A DNA stretch of 64,000 nt from PLanc-01 sp035342095 (GCA_035342095.1 DAOQWL010000001.1:62001-126000); one strand, 5' to 3'. Shown: positions 38,161-46,990, counted from the stretch's first letter. Notes: generated by a model not told the origin, from the sequence alone. Made by a program: numbers and translations.

Positions 38161-39375
38161 ATGAAGGTGTTCCGACCGATCGTTCTGAACGTGGCAATCG
38201 CTGCGGCGATTGCGTGCTCGCGAGCGGAGGCGCGGACGGCCTATTCTCTGGGTCTGGAGCGGGTGGCCTCCGGCTTGAGCCGGCCCGTGGGAATGGCATA
38301 CCCGCCCGACGGCTCCCGACGGCTGTTCCTCATCGAGCAGTACTCGTCGCGCATCCGAATCCTCGACATGGCGACGGGCACGCTCCTGCCGGTCCCGTTC
38401 GTGACCATTACGGGACTGTGGACCGCCGACGAGCACGGCCTCCGCGGCATTGCCATCGATCCGAACTACGCGCAGAACCGCAGGGTCTACGTCAACGTGA
38501 CCACCTTCGACGGCGTAGTCCAAATCCGGCGGTACACCGCCTCGGAACACAATCCGAATCTCGCCGATCCGCGGGGCATGGCAGTCGTCTTCTCCTACGC
38601 CCAATCGCGTGACAACTACGGCGGCGGCTGGCTCGGCTTCGGACCCGACGGCTATCTCTACATCGCCACCGGCGACGGCGACCCGCTCGATCGGGCCAAC
38701 CACGCCCAGGACGTTGCGTCCCCCCTGGGCAAGCTCCTGCGCATCGATGTACACCCGACCGACCCCAGCCGTCTGTACAGCGTCCCTGCGACCAATCCGT
38801 TCGTGGGCAATGGACCGGCCCGCCCGGAGGTCTGGGTCTGCGGCCTGCGCGATCCCTGGCGCTGCAGCTTCGACCGCGGGACGGGAAACCTCTACATCGG
38901 CGACATCGGCTACGACCGCAGAGAGGAGATCAGCATTCAGTTTGCCTCCAGTCGGGGCGGCGAGGATTACGGCTGGCCCGTCCTCGAGGGGACCTATCGC
39001 ACGGGCAACCTCTGGGTCGGGACAGACGTGTTGGGCAGTCGAACCCGCCCCGTCCCGCCGATCTACGAGTACGAGTACGAGCCCGGCGCCGCGGTGACGG
39101 GCGGCTACGTCTATCGCGGATCGGCCATCAAGGGACTCCAGGGGACCTACTTCTTCGCGGATCGCGGCTGGGCCCGCATCGGGTCGTTCCGCTACGACGG
39201 CCGACGGGTGACCGAGCTGACCGACCGCACCGAGGAACTGGACCCCGCCCCGCGCCGGATCGGCCAGGTCTCCTCGTTCGGCGAGGACGAGGACGGCGAG
39301 CTGTATATCCTCGATTCCTCCGACGGCGAGGTCTATAAGATCGTCCCGGCCCTCTCCCGCCGGACGGACAAGTGA
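38161..39375 (+). CDS. PQQ-dependent sugar dehydrogenase family (GSDH-like), secreted
   Basis: The 404-residue protein has a signal peptide (to about residue 25). The six-bladed propeller of soluble glucose/sorbosone-dehydrogenase type follows: DEHGLRGIAIDPNYAQN (about 95-110), YGGGWLGFGPDGYLYIATGDG, ARPEVWVCGLRDPWRCSFD and IGDIGYDRREEIS. The FGPDGYLYIATGDG and GLRDPWR segments match the GSDH/Hip-like family, which oxidises sugars with PQQ in the periplasm. Whether PQQ is bound here is not shown. The ATG follows GTGGGGTT, a weak site. It probably forms its own unit. It contributes to extracytoplasmic sugar processing by inference. Confidence 0.82.
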   Translation: MKVFRPIVLNVAIAAAIACSRAEARTAYSLGLERVASGLSRPVGMAYPPDGSRRLFLIEQYSSRIRILDMATGTLLPVPFVTITGLWTADEHGLRGIAIDPNYAQNRRVYVNVTTFDGVVQIRRYTASEHNPNLADPRGMAVVFSYAQSRDNYGGGWLGFGPDGYLYIATGDGDPLDRANHAQDVASPLGKLLRIDVHPTDPSRLYSVPATNPFVGNGPARPEVWVCGLRDPWRCSFDRGTGNLYIGDIGYDRREEISIQFASSRGGEDYGWPVLEGTYRTGNLWVGTDVLGSRTRPVPPIYEYEYEPGAAVTGGYVYRGSAIKGLQGTYFFADRGWARIGSFRYDGRRVTELTDRTEELDPAPRRIGQVSSFGEDEDGELYILDSSDGEVYKIVPALSRRTDK

Positions 39376-39428
39376 CTGCCCATCCGACGTCTTCACCACA
39401 GAGAGGACCCAGAGCGAAGACGAAGGTG

Positions 39429-39452
39429 AGAAGGTCAGAAGGTGAGAAGGTC
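39429..39452 (+). repeat. GAAGGTC/GAAGGTGA repeat, copy 2
   Basis: A 24-base exact inverse of 28809-28832. Confidence 0.6.
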
Positions 39453-39582
39453 GGACGGCCACCCATGCGGCGCGACGCTTCTCGCTCCGCGAACCGCTCA
39501 CCGCCGAGACACAGAGGCCGCTGAGAATCGCGAAGGAGACACATTTCTCAACCGCGGATGAACGCCGATGAACGCGGCAGCG

Positions 39583-39603
39583 GTAGGGCGGGCTTCGCCC
39601 GCC
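39583..39603 (+). repeat. GTAG-headed REP-like palindrome, GC variant
   Basis: GTAG then GGCGGGC-TTC-GCCCGCC. The stem differs by compensating changes from the GGTGGGC copies, which supports selection on pairing. Confidence 0.68.
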
Positions 39604-39693
39604 GCTTGTCCAATATGGGAAACCACGAAGCTCGCGAAGGCGCACGAAGAAAGGCAGACCAACTCAGCGACGGTCAAGGCCGCGAAACGGGCC

Positions 39694-39722
39694 TTGACAT
39701 CTCCTCCCTGTGCGATCACAAT
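39694..39722 (+). promoter_or_regulatory. predicted promoter of the HEAT-nucleotidyltransferase pair
   Basis: A perfect TTGACA (39694-39699) and a weak CACAAT (39717-39722), spacer 17. Confidence 0.35.
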
Positions 39723-39849
39723 CCAATCCAGCTTGGCGGGCCTGCAGTCGTAATGCGAGAGACCAGAACGATGCAGGGAACCGTTATGGTATCGAGGAGA
39801 CCCGAGAAGTGTGCCTGAACCCTTCAGTTTCCGCCGTAGGAGACAGACA

Positions 39850-40773
39850 ATGACCATTCCGCTGGCCGGCTCGTCAGTTTTCCATTTGCTTTGGACAATG
39901 ACACAGGAGCATGGGTTGGCGACCGCAGGTATCCTCGTCGGCGTCATCGCGGCGGTCGCCGGAATCGGCGGAGGCATATCCTATTACTGGAGCCGGCACA
40001 CCATCCGCGGGAATCTCTGGCGGCTGGCGACGAATTGGTCCTCCAAGACCACTGCTGCGGCAACGCGGGCACTGGATGCGTTGTGTGACGAGCGGGCAGT
40101 CCCAATTCTCTTGAAGCGGTTGCGGAAGTGTGGCCTGTATGATTCGAGAGTCCAAGAGGCGATAGCCAGGATATTGGGTCGCCTGGGCGCCCCGCAGGCG
40201 ATCGAGCCGCTCCTGGGACTGTTGGCGAGCCATTCTCGCGACGTCCGCCTCGCGGCCAGGGAAGCCCTGAATACGCTCGGAGCGACCAGAGAGCAACTGA
40301 CCGACGGGTATCTCAAGGCCCTGTCGAGCACCGACTCTTACGGCGCCAAGGAGGTCAGAGAGGCACTCGATGTGCTCGGAGCAACGAAAGAGCAATTGGT
40401 CGACGCATACCTCAAGGGGTTGTTGCCGGGCCATCCGTGGTGTGCCGAGGCTCTGACCGTGTTCGGCCTGACACAAGAGCAAAGAGACAAACTGGCACAG
40501 GACCTGTCACGGGTGACCGAGGCCCGCTACAATACGATCTCCGACCTTCTGCACAATCTGGGCGATCCACGAGGCGACATGATCTACGTATTCCACCCGG
40601 AAGAAGGACATGGCGAAGAAGTCAGCCATGAATCAGAGGTTTACGATGGCTATACGGGTCCGCTCTACACGCAGGAACATGTGGTAGATCATCCGGCGTA
40701 CTGGGAAGGGCCCGTTCCCAGGGAGCGAGCCGCCGGCAATGCCGCTCCGCCGAGTTCGGGAAACGCTGGATGA
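39850..40773 (+). CDS. membrane-anchored HEAT-repeat protein
   Basis: The 307-residue protein has one strong membrane segment at about residues 24-45 (IPLAG leader, then TAGILVGVIAAVAGIGGGISYYW). A set of HEAT-like helical pairs follows, such as ERAVPILLKRLRKCG, IEPLLGLLASHSRDVRLAAREAL and LVDAYLKGLLPG. The C-terminal 60 residues are acidic and His-rich (EEGHGEEVSHESE). HEAT scaffolds bind proteins, so this could present a partner at the membrane. AGGAG precedes ATG 39850. The nucleotidyltransferase gene begins 10 bases after its stop, so the two are probably co-expressed. The function is unknown. Confidence 0.7.
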   Translation: MTIPLAGSSVFHLLWTMTQEHGLATAGILVGVIAAVAGIGGGISYYWSRHTIRGNLWRLATNWSSKTTAAATRALDALCDERAVPILLKRLRKCGLYDSRVQEAIARILGRLGAPQAIEPLLGLLASHSRDVRLAAREALNTLGATREQLTDGYLKALSSTDSYGAKEVREALDVLGATKEQLVDAYLKGLLPGHPWCAEALTVFGLTQEQRDKLAQDLSRVTEARYNTISDLLHNLGDPRGDMIYVFHPEEGHGEEVSHESEVYDGYTGPLYTQEHVVDHPAYWEGPVPRERAAGNAAPPSSGNAG

Positions 40774-40783
40774 GTCATCGTTC

Positions 40784-41644
40784 ATGGCAGATCACGATAT
40801 TCTCCTGGAACGCATACCGCCCTTCGATACAGTGGACGCCGGCCGCCTGCAGGAAGCCCTGGACCGGGGCTGGATCGATGTCTCCCGGATCGCCGATGCC
40901 CGCCTGCGACGCTTCCTGGGCTTCCTCGCAGAGAAGGGATTCGAGGACATTATCCTGACGGGCGGGGCGGTCCGCGATGCCCTGACAGGTGGTCGAGTTC
41001 ACGATTTTGACTTCACCGTCGCGATCCACATGAGCCCGCTGGAGATGGGGCCTTCGGAAAGCAACTTGACCCAGGCCACGCCTGCCATGGTTCAGCAGGC
41101 GGACTCGATCCTGGAAAGGCTGGCCCGCGAGTTGGGCACGACCGCCGAGCGGATCCGGAACTACCGGCGTCCGGCCGCATTCGAGGGGATGGAGTTGGCC
41201 TATCTGGGGCCGCGCCGACTGAAGGAACGCGGGACGTTGATCCGTGGCGTCTCATTCGATTGGCTTGGCGGACGGATGTCGATCAGCCAGACGGCTCCTG
41301 AGATACTCCTGATGGGACTCGACGCCGCCGGGCGTATGTACGGACATCATCAGGCATTGGCCAACTGGCTCAGCGGCGTGGCCCGGCTGAAAGGAGATGT
41401 GGAAAAGGGTCGGAATCTATGGCCCCCGGCTATCCTGAAACTCTTCCGCCTGCGGCATCAGTTTGGCCTGGCGGTCCTCCGAAGCGACTACGAGCTGGCG
41501 AAATCGGTCCTGGCCGGAATCGGATGGGGTGACACCGGTTCAACGCCCCCCATGACACGTGAACTTCAGAGGATTATGGATGTCGCTGTGGATAGAGATC
41601 TCGTCGCGAGAGAACTCGCAGGCCTCGGTCTCACGGTCCCGTAA
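40784..41644 (+). CDS. PAP/CCA-adding-type nucleotidyltransferase head domain protein
   Basis: The 286-residue protein has ILTGGAVRDALTGGRVHDFDFTVA near residue 56-80. The GGxVRD and DxD motifs are those of the class II (poly(A) polymerase/CCA-adding) nucleotidyltransferase head. The rest is helical and lacks the usual RNA-binding and body domains, so it is not a complete CCA-adding enzyme. The substrate could be a protein or small molecule. It follows the HEAT-repeat protein by 10 bases. The start ATG 40784 was chosen by domain, as no strong site is visible upstream. Confidence 0.65.
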   Translation: MADHDILLERIPPFDTVDAGRLQEALDRGWIDVSRIADARLRRFLGFLAEKGFEDIILTGGAVRDALTGGRVHDFDFTVAIHMSPLEMGPSESNLTQATPAMVQQADSILERLARELGTTAERIRNYRRPAAFEGMELAYLGPRRLKERGTLIRGVSFDWLGGRMSISQTAPEILLMGLDAAGRMYGHHQALANWLSGVARLKGDVEKGRNLWPPAILKLFRLRHQFGLAVLRSDYELAKSVLAGIGWGDTGSTPPMTRELQRIMDVAVDRDLVARELAGLGLTVP

Positions 41645-41745
41645 GGAAATGAACCGCCTCACGCGGAGGCGCAGGGCCCCAGAGACTCTGTGGGTTGTCC
41701 TTCCCGCGCAGAGCCTGCCCTCGACCCGATCAGTCAGATATGTAG

Positions 41746-41937
41746 GTCAGCACGCTCCGCCGGTTGACCGCTGCCACGGGCGGAGAACTCCAGATCGTTG
41801 CCCGCTTTCCCCAGGGCGACGTGGTCATCAGCCAGTTCAAGGAAATCGAGAACCGCCAGACGCCTGACACGAATGCCTGGCGTGAGATTGAGCGCGCCGT
41901 CAAGAGCATACTTGGCAGGTTCAGTTCTCGGAGTTGA
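41746..41937 (+). pseudogene. XRE-family antitoxin remnant (C-terminus only)
   Basis: In one frame 64 residues read STLRRLTAATGGELQIVARF, PQGDVVISQF and a tail, to a TGA at 41935-41937. LRRL.AATGGELQIVARFPxG closely resembles the C-terminal segment of XRE/HigA-like antitoxins. A TAG at 41743-41745 precedes the fragment with no start, and the helix-turn-helix part is absent. No toxin is seen beside it, so this is a decayed toxin-antitoxin relic. The 387-base gap between 41644 and 42032 otherwise holds only the next promoter. Confidence 0.6.
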
Positions 41938-41962
41938 CATCAGGAGGCAGCGCTCGTACAAT
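41934..41962 (+). promoter_or_regulatory. predicted strong promoter of the LamG protein
   Basis: A perfect TTGACA (41934-41939) and TACAAT (41957-41962) with a 17-base spacer. It overlaps the stop codon of the antitoxin remnant. Start near 41969, 63 bases before the ATG. Confidence 0.65.
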
Positions 41963-42031
41963 AGAAATGCGGGCGGTCGTATAGGGAGGCAGGGCGGAAT
42001 ACACGAGGCACATAGTCTTTCGGAGGATCGA

Positions 42032-44035
42032 ATGATGAGACACGGCCATCAGATGGTTCTTGTTGTCCTGGCGCCTCTGTGTTTGATGTCGCAACGGGTC
42101 CTCGCACAGGACAATCGCCTTTCACTTCTGCCCGGGCGCGACGCCGATCCAGTCGTTGTCCGGGGAACCGAAGTCCCGGAACTCATCGGATTGGCGCCGG
42201 ATAAGATCGTAGGCTTTCGGTACACTGGGTACTGGAAGCAGATCCCTGTGCAGATCGATGAGAGGAAATACGTCGACTTCGGGACCGTCTACAACGAGTC
42301 CCCACACGGGTGCGGGACCATGGCCTATGCAGACTCGACTACGTACGTAGGGGCGGACAGCGATCCAGCTTTTGACAGCGATGACGAGTTGGTGTTCATG
42401 GCGAGAGATATGGGGCAACAGGTCGTGTGGTATGCTGGCATACCTGACGGAGTGGTTGCCACAAGGATCGTTGAAATCACCGCCCGTGATCCCCTCACGG
42501 ACCATCTGGCATATCTCTATCTGTTTGAAACAGACGGCTCCCTGACGCCGGATGCCGGAGTGGACTATGTGAACTACCGCTTCCGCCTGCTCTCGGGCAG
42601 CTACCTCGCGACATATGGACTGAGACAAGGACCAAACCCCGAGGACTCGTATGTATACACGACCGCCTACCGGACCCACTTCTCTGACCGTTTTGCGCGA
42701 GACGGGTTGAACATCCTCGTGGGCGGCGCGACGCCAGTGGACATATTGGATCGTCATCGATCTATCACGGACACGGGTGGCTGCGAGCGGTCCGAGGATA
42801 CGTTCGACTACGATAAAGGCGCATTTTTCACGAACAAGGATGGCCCGGTCCGCGCAATTCGCTCATACATGGGGTGCAACAGTGGCCCGCGGATGCAGCG
42901 CGAACACCTGTTCTATGAGAAACGCCATGATGTCACGTTCTACATTCGTGTGCATGCCCTTGGGTACGGCATCATGGACCTCTACGACTACAGCCCGGAC
43001 GCAGCAGGGATGCGATACTACGATGATCTGAATCTCGACGGCGTTCTCGTGGATGGCGAGCCCGACGCCATTGGGATCGGCCCGATCAAATGGCAGATGG
43101 TTACAGGAGATCAGGGGACTCTCGTTGTCGTTTTCTCTATCGAGAGCGATATGAAGGATTTTGTCTGGCACAACCACTACTCTGATGACACAAGCCCAAA
43201 CCAGACCCAATGCACAGGCGATGCGTATGAGTATGGCCTGAGCGGGTTCCATTCCCCCTCGCATCTCGTCAATACCGACCCGGCGACGCCACCGCACAAG
43301 AACCTGACCATAGGGCGGACAGTGTACTATGAAGGACCTTGGCAAACCCCTGCAATCGGCGGCGCGCGGTACGCGCAGTCAACAACCCCCCTGGATGTGA
43401 ACGTGCGCGTCACTGCAGAACCCACGCGGATTGAGGCGTCTCCGCTTGCCCACTGGAGGTTGGATGAAGTGGAGGGCACTCTGGTGCAGGATGACGGACC
43501 CTATTTCGCATATCTTCACGGCGATCCAACGTGGCAGCCTGCAGGAGGCCGGGTCGGCGGTGCACTGCATTTCGATGGTGTAGATGATTACATCAGTACC
43601 GATCCGATAATCAATCCCGCAGAAGGAGCATTCAGCGTCTTCTGCTGGGTACAAGGTGGCGGGGCGGCGCAGATCATCGTCGCACAAACCGACGACGACG
43701 AGGGCGGTGTCGGTGCAGTCTGGCTCGGCTGTGACGCGGCCGGCCATCTCATGACGACACTGTCGAGCACGGGCAGGAAGACCACTGGGCCATTGGTTTC
43801 AACGCACATTCTCAGCAGCCAGGCTTGGCATCATGTTGGATTGGTGTGGGATGGATCTCGCAGGTATCTGTTCGTCGATGGCATAGAGTGTGCCAACGAC
43901 AGCACCGGTGCCAGCAATGTAACGGGGGCATGGTCCAGTCTCTGTTTCGGTGTGGCCAAGACACTGCAGGTCGGGACCTTCTGGCGTGGCCTGATTGACG
44001 ATGTCCTTATCTATGATTGTGCGGTCAAGCCGTAG
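42032..44035 (+). CDS. secreted LamG/concanavalin-domain protein
   Basis: The 667-residue protein has a signal peptide (MMRHGHQMVLVVLAPLCLMSQRVLA split at about 25). A large N-terminal part (about 30-460) matches nothing I recognise (TGYWKQIPVQIDERKYVDFG, DEGDQGTLVVVFS-like). A C-terminal LamG-like jelly roll (about 478-667) has HWRLDEVEGTLVQDD, ALHFDGVDDYIS and GLIDDVLIYD. LamG domains bind sugars or proteins outside the cell. GGAGG precedes ATG 42032, and the strong promoter is just upstream. The function is unknown, likely surface carbohydrate binding. Confidence 0.68.
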   Translation: MMRHGHQMVLVVLAPLCLMSQRVLAQDNRLSLLPGRDADPVVVRGTEVPELIGLAPDKIVGFRYTGYWKQIPVQIDERKYVDFGTVYNESPHGCGTMAYADSTTYVGADSDPAFDSDDELVFMARDMGQQVVWYAGIPDGVVATRIVEITARDPLTDHLAYLYLFETDGSLTPDAGVDYVNYRFRLLSGSYLATYGLRQGPNPEDSYVYTTAYRTHFSDRFARDGLNILVGGATPVDILDRHRSITDTGGCERSEDTFDYDKGAFFTNKDGPVRAIRSYMGCNSGPRMQREHLFYEKRHDVTFYIRVHALGYGIMDLYDYSPDAAGMRYYDDLNLDGVLVDGEPDAIGIGPIKWQMVTGDQGTLVVVFSIESDMKDFVWHNHYSDDTSPNQTQCTGDAYEYGLSGFHSPSHLVNTDPATPPHKNLTIGRTVYYEGPWQTPAIGGARYAQSTTPLDVNVRVTAEPTRIEASPLAHWRLDEVEGTLVQDDGPYFAYLHGDPTWQPAGGRVGGALHFDGVDDYISTDPIINPAEGAFSVFCWVQGGGAAQIIVAQTDDDEGGVGAVWLGCDAAGHLMTTLSSTGRKTTGPLVSTHILSSQAWHHVGLVWDGSRRYLFVDGIECANDSTGASNVTGAWSSLCFGVAKTLQVGTFWRGLIDDVLIYDCAVKP

Positions 44036-44383
44036 AACGACCGAATCGCTCGTTGCCGGGCAGTGGCTTTGAAGGTCAGACATCGCTCCAAGCTTTGACG
44101 GATATCGCAAATACCAGAGCCGACAAGTCCACGAGGATTCCGGAGGGTGCATCCGCCGATTTCGCCGATTGACGCAGATTCCCCCGCTCGGAATTTTCGG
44201 AATCCGTGGAAGATGACCCGCTGTGCGTCGTCGATTGAACCCCTTCGTGTCGCTTCGTGCTCTTCGTGGTGAAGAGGCCTGGATTCCCGCTTCCGCGGGA
44301 ATGACACCCCAGAGCGTCGCTGCGCCCCTGCCGTTCCGCGCGAGGGCATTCGTCTGCGTCCGTGTGGTCTTCGTGGTTTGGCG
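44036..44383. other. 348-base gap between the LamG and lipoprotein genes
   Basis: Holds the ATTCCCGC dyad copy at 44281-44306 and low-complexity CTTCGTG-type repeats near 44240-44275 of the kind common in this sort of genome. No gene is supported. Confidence 0.5.
44281..44306 (-). repeat. ATTCCCGC dyad repeat, copy 2
   Basis: A 26-base exact inverse of 37686-37711. Confidence 0.7.
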
Positions 44384-44932
44384 CTACGGGGAGGTGGCGT
44401 TGCCTTCGGCTGCGGCGAGGAAATGCTGCTTGAGGCCCTGGAAGCCGGTTGTCCGCAGGACCCCCTGGAGAGCGGAGGGCAGGTTGGGGTCGAGCTTGCC
44501 CTTCTGGTGGCCGTAGAGGAGCCGGCCCTCGCCTTGCGCAAAGACGACCAGATCGTCGAGCGTGTCTCCCTTGGTCCGCACGAGGACGAGCAGGCCGAAC
44601 CTGCCTTCCTGCGTTTGGATGACCTTGTCCCACCCTCGGACCCGCATCCTGTCGAAATCCAGACGCCCGCCGGAGGGTAGTTCGTAGATCGCCAGATGAA
44701 TCCGCGAGAGGCCCGCGACGTTGACCGGCTCGCCTGCGACTCGCGAGGCCGCGACCTTGGCGAGCTTCATCGTGGTCCCATCCAGCTTGAACTCGAAGGA
44801 GTCCTCGGGTGTTGTGCCGGTCTGACGCTCGATCTCGTGACGGCTCCACTGGGGGCTGAACTGTGTGTGGCAACCTGCCGTCGCCAGCAAGATCCCGGCG
44901 AACAGAACTTGGCGAATGCTGTGTAACCTCAT
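44384..44932 (-). CDS. DUF4252-like lipoprotein
   Basis: The 182-residue protein has a signal peptide ending in a lipobox-like ATAGC (about residue 20), so it is probably anchored in a membrane. The body (AKVAASRVAG, LSRIHLAIYE, W.KVIQTQEGRFGLLVLVRTKGD, DLVVFAQGEGRLLYGHQKGKLDP) resembles the DUF4252 family as I recall it. The function is unknown. ATG 44932 has GAGAGG nearby, and an upstream in-frame ATG (44956) is less likely. The promoter at 44957-44985 is close. It faces the LamG gene tail to tail and diverges from the phospholipase C-like gene. Confidence 0.6.
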   Translation of the reverse strand: MRLHSIRQVLFAGILLATAGCHTQFSPQWSRHEIERQTGTTPEDSFEFKLDGTTMKLAKVAASRVAGEPVNVAGLSRIHLAIYELPSGGRLDFDRMRVRGWDKVIQTQEGRFGLLVLVRTKGDTLDDLVVFAQGEGRLLYGHQKGKLDPNLPSALQGVLRTTGFQGLKQHFLAAAEGNATSP

Positions 44933-44956
44933 GCGATTACCTCTCAAAGACAGCAT

Positions 44957-44985
44957 AGTGTATCCGAGAGGATGGAATGTGTCAG
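44957..44985 (-). promoter_or_regulatory. predicted promoter of the lipoprotein gene
   Basis: On the minus strand CTGACA (44985-44980) and TACACT (44962-44957), spacer 17. It would exclude the 44956 start, as that would be at or before +1. Confidence 0.45.
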
Positions 44986-45030
44986 GCACATTTTTCGACG
45001 ATGTTTCACGACGACGAGGGGCTGTTGCGA

Positions 45031-45059
45031 TTGACGCGGGTGGGCCGATCTGGTCTAAT
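45031..45059 (+). promoter_or_regulatory. predicted promoter of the phospholipase C-like gene
   Basis: TTGACG (45031-45036) and TCTAAT (45054-45059), spacer 17. It lies 53 bases before ATG 45112, which has a GGAGG site. Confidence 0.6.
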
Positions 45060-45111
45060 ACCACCCGTGTGGCCGCGGCGGAGCAGGGGATCTGACCAAT
45101 GGAGGTGGAAC

Positions 45112-46065
45112 ATGAAACGATTTGCACTTCTCGTCATCGCTGTCTCTGTTCTTGTGTGGGGCGTTCCCTCGTCGGTTTACGGCTGGGGCTCGGCGACCCA
45201 TGCCTACATCGCGCACCAGCTCGTCGGGCAGGGATCGGCCGACATGCAGGCGATCTACGGCTCCGTCCTGGCGGACGTGTTCAACACGATGGTCAGCGAC
45301 CCGTACCGGGACCCGTTGTGGACGCTGACCCATTACGACTTCCAGAAACTCGTCGACCAGGCCCAATCGCAGAGCGATCAGGCCCTCGCCTACGGATTCG
45401 CAAGCCACAATGAGTCCTGGGGCGCCGATGAGACCGCGCATATCAGCTCGGCGGGTCTCCCGGAGAGCGGCTACGTCATTCGCAAGAGCGCGCTGCTGTC
45501 GGCGGCTCTCCGACCTTCGGTGCGTCTGTTTCTGCTCGCCAACGGCGTGTCCAATCCCGACGCGGTCCTCGACGCGGCGCTGCCCACGGTGGCGCACACC
45601 GCCATCGAGACGGCCGTCGACCTGCTGCTGTGCCAGAGCGAGGACCCCGACCTCGGTCAGCGTCTGGTGTTGGCAGCCCAGACCCGCGGCTGGTCCGCTC
45701 CCATCCTGTTGTGCAAGGCCTATGCGGCCGACCTCGCTGCGACCGCAGGGACCACCGAGTCCGTGGCCTCGCCGCTGATCGTTGCTGCGGAGAACGAGTT
45801 CCGGGTGCAGATGGAAGTGTACGGAGGCGCGTTCTGCCAGGCCGATCCGATCGAAGCGTTGGCGGAACAGGGAGTGGAGTTGTGCAAGCAGCTCCTGGCG
45901 GGCGCTCAGGGGGTTGTCGTCGATGTGCCGGTGGATCTGATGAAGCAGATCCTGACCGCGGCGGTCGACGCCGTGAAGGGCGACTACGCGGCCGAAGTGG
46001 CCGCCACGGTTGCGCAGGTTCGACAGGAGCTGGAGTCCCACGCAATTGTCGAGCCTGGGCTGTAG
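45112..46065 (+). CDS. secreted zinc-dependent phospholipase C-like protein
   Basis: The 317-residue protein has a signal peptide (to about residue 24) and then WGSATHAYIAHQL. A Trp-Gly-x-x-x-His start, immediately after the leader, is typical of zinc-dependent PLC/S1-P1-nuclease-like proteins, where the mature N-terminal Trp coordinates zinc. ASHNESWGADETAH (about residue 100) has further His/Asp ligands in a D-x-x-H-like run, and helical segments follow (AHTAIETAVDLLL). Function as a phosphodiesterase is inferred. GGAGG precedes ATG 45112. It diverges from the lipoprotein gene. Confidence 0.65.
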   Translation: MKRFALLVIAVSVLVWGVPSSVYGWGSATHAYIAHQLVGQGSADMQAIYGSVLADVFNTMVSDPYRDPLWTLTHYDFQKLVDQAQSQSDQALAYGFASHNESWGADETAHISSAGLPESGYVIRKSALLSAALRPSVRLFLLANGVSNPDAVLDAALPTVAHTAIETAVDLLLCQSEDPDLGQRLVLAAQTRGWSAPILLCKAYAADLAATAGTTESVASPLIVAAENEFRVQMEVYGGAFCQADPIEALAEQGVELCKQLLAGAQGVVVDVPVDLMKQILTAAVDAVKGDYAAEVAATVAQVRQELESHAIVEPGL

Positions 46066-46122
46066 CGGCGAACTGCAGTCGCCGGGAACTCGGCACGCCC
46101 TGAGTCTGCCCGCTCCGCGGGG

Positions 46123-46920
46123 CTACTGGATTCCCAGGACGTCGGCCATGGAGTAGAGGGCCGGGGGTTTGCCTTGCAGCCATTCTGCGGCCCGCAGGGC
46201 GCCGCGGACGAAGACGTCCCGACTGTGGGCGGTGTGGTTCAGGGTGATCGTCTCGCCCAGCGAACCGTAAATCACGGAGTGGACTCCGGTTATGTCGCCG
46301 GCGCGGACCGCGTGCATGCCGATTTCGCCCTTTTTGCGGAGGGCCTCCTTTCCGCTTCGGCCGTGGACGAGGCAGTCGGGGAAGGGCCGGCCGGTCGCCT
46401 TGCAGATGCTCTGGGCCAGCGTCATGGCGCTGCCACTGGGGGCGTCCTTCTTGAACCGGTGGTGCTCCTCGACGATCTCGATATCGTAGTCTTCGCCCAG
46501 CATGGCGGCGGCCTTGGCGACTAGGACGAACAGGGCGTTCATCCCGATGCTCATGTTCGTGCTGTAGACGACGGGTACCTTGTGGGCAGCCGTCCTGAGG
46601 GGCTCCTGCTGGGCGGGCGTCAGTCCGGTCGTGCCCATGACCAGGGGTATGCCCGCGGCGGCACAGTGCCCGGCGGTCTCCTCGGTGGCCTCGGGCAGAG
46701 AGAAATCGATGGCGACCTGGGCCGACCCCGGCCAGGCGGCACAGAGGGGCAGGTTCAGCTTTTCGATGCCCGCCAGGGCGCCGGCGTCCCTGCCGATGTC
46801 GGGGTGATCGGCTTTGTCGATTGCACCGACTATATCAAAACGTTTTGACTCCACGGCGAGGGCGACGATCCGCCGGCCCATCCGACCGCCTGCTCCGACC
46901 ACGACCAGTTTTGTAGCCAT
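46123..46920 (-). CDS. dapB: 4-hydroxy-tetrahydrodipicolinate reductase
   Basis: The 265-residue DapB makes tetrahydrodipicolinate in lysine/diaminopimelate synthesis using NAD(P)H. It shows the nucleotide-binding VVVGAGGRMGRRIV (about 5-18), IDFSLPEAT, VMGTTGLT, the IVEEHHRFKKDAPSGSA catalytic His/Lys stretch (about 145-160) and HSVIYGSLGETITLNHTAHSR. The length is typical. Its promoter 46962-46990 faces away from the nusA side. The 3' end faces the PLC-like gene 57 bases away. Confidence 0.96.
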   Translation of the reverse strand: MATKLVVVGAGGRMGRRIVALAVESKRFDIVGAIDKADHPDIGRDAGALAGIEKLNLPLCAAWPGSAQVAIDFSLPEATEETAGHCAAAGIPLVMGTTGLTPAQQEPLRTAAHKVPVVYSTNMSIGMNALFVLVAKAAAMLGEDYDIEIVEEHHRFKKDAPSGSAMTLAQSICKATGRPFPDCLVHGRSGKEALRKKGEIGMHAVRAGDITGVHSVIYGSLGETITLNHTAHSRDVFVRGALRAAEWLQGKPPALYSMADVLGIQ

Positions 46921-46961
46921 CTGTTGCTCCAGGGTTTCACGGTACTGACTCTCGTGGAGGG

Positions 46962-46990
46962 AATATAGCGACGCGGCGGCCTTTTGGCAA
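46962..46990 (-). promoter_or_regulatory. predicted dapB promoter
   Basis: On the minus strand TTGCCA (46990-46985) and TATATT (46967-46962), spacer 17. The -10 ends 42 bases from the dapB ATG. Confidence 0.65.

Larger units (their letters stand above)
39376..39849. other. 474-base intergenic region with dispersed repeats
   Basis: Holds the GAAGGT repeat (39429-39452), the GTAG palindrome (39583-39603) and the promoter 39694-39722. No gene is supported. Confidence 0.5.
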
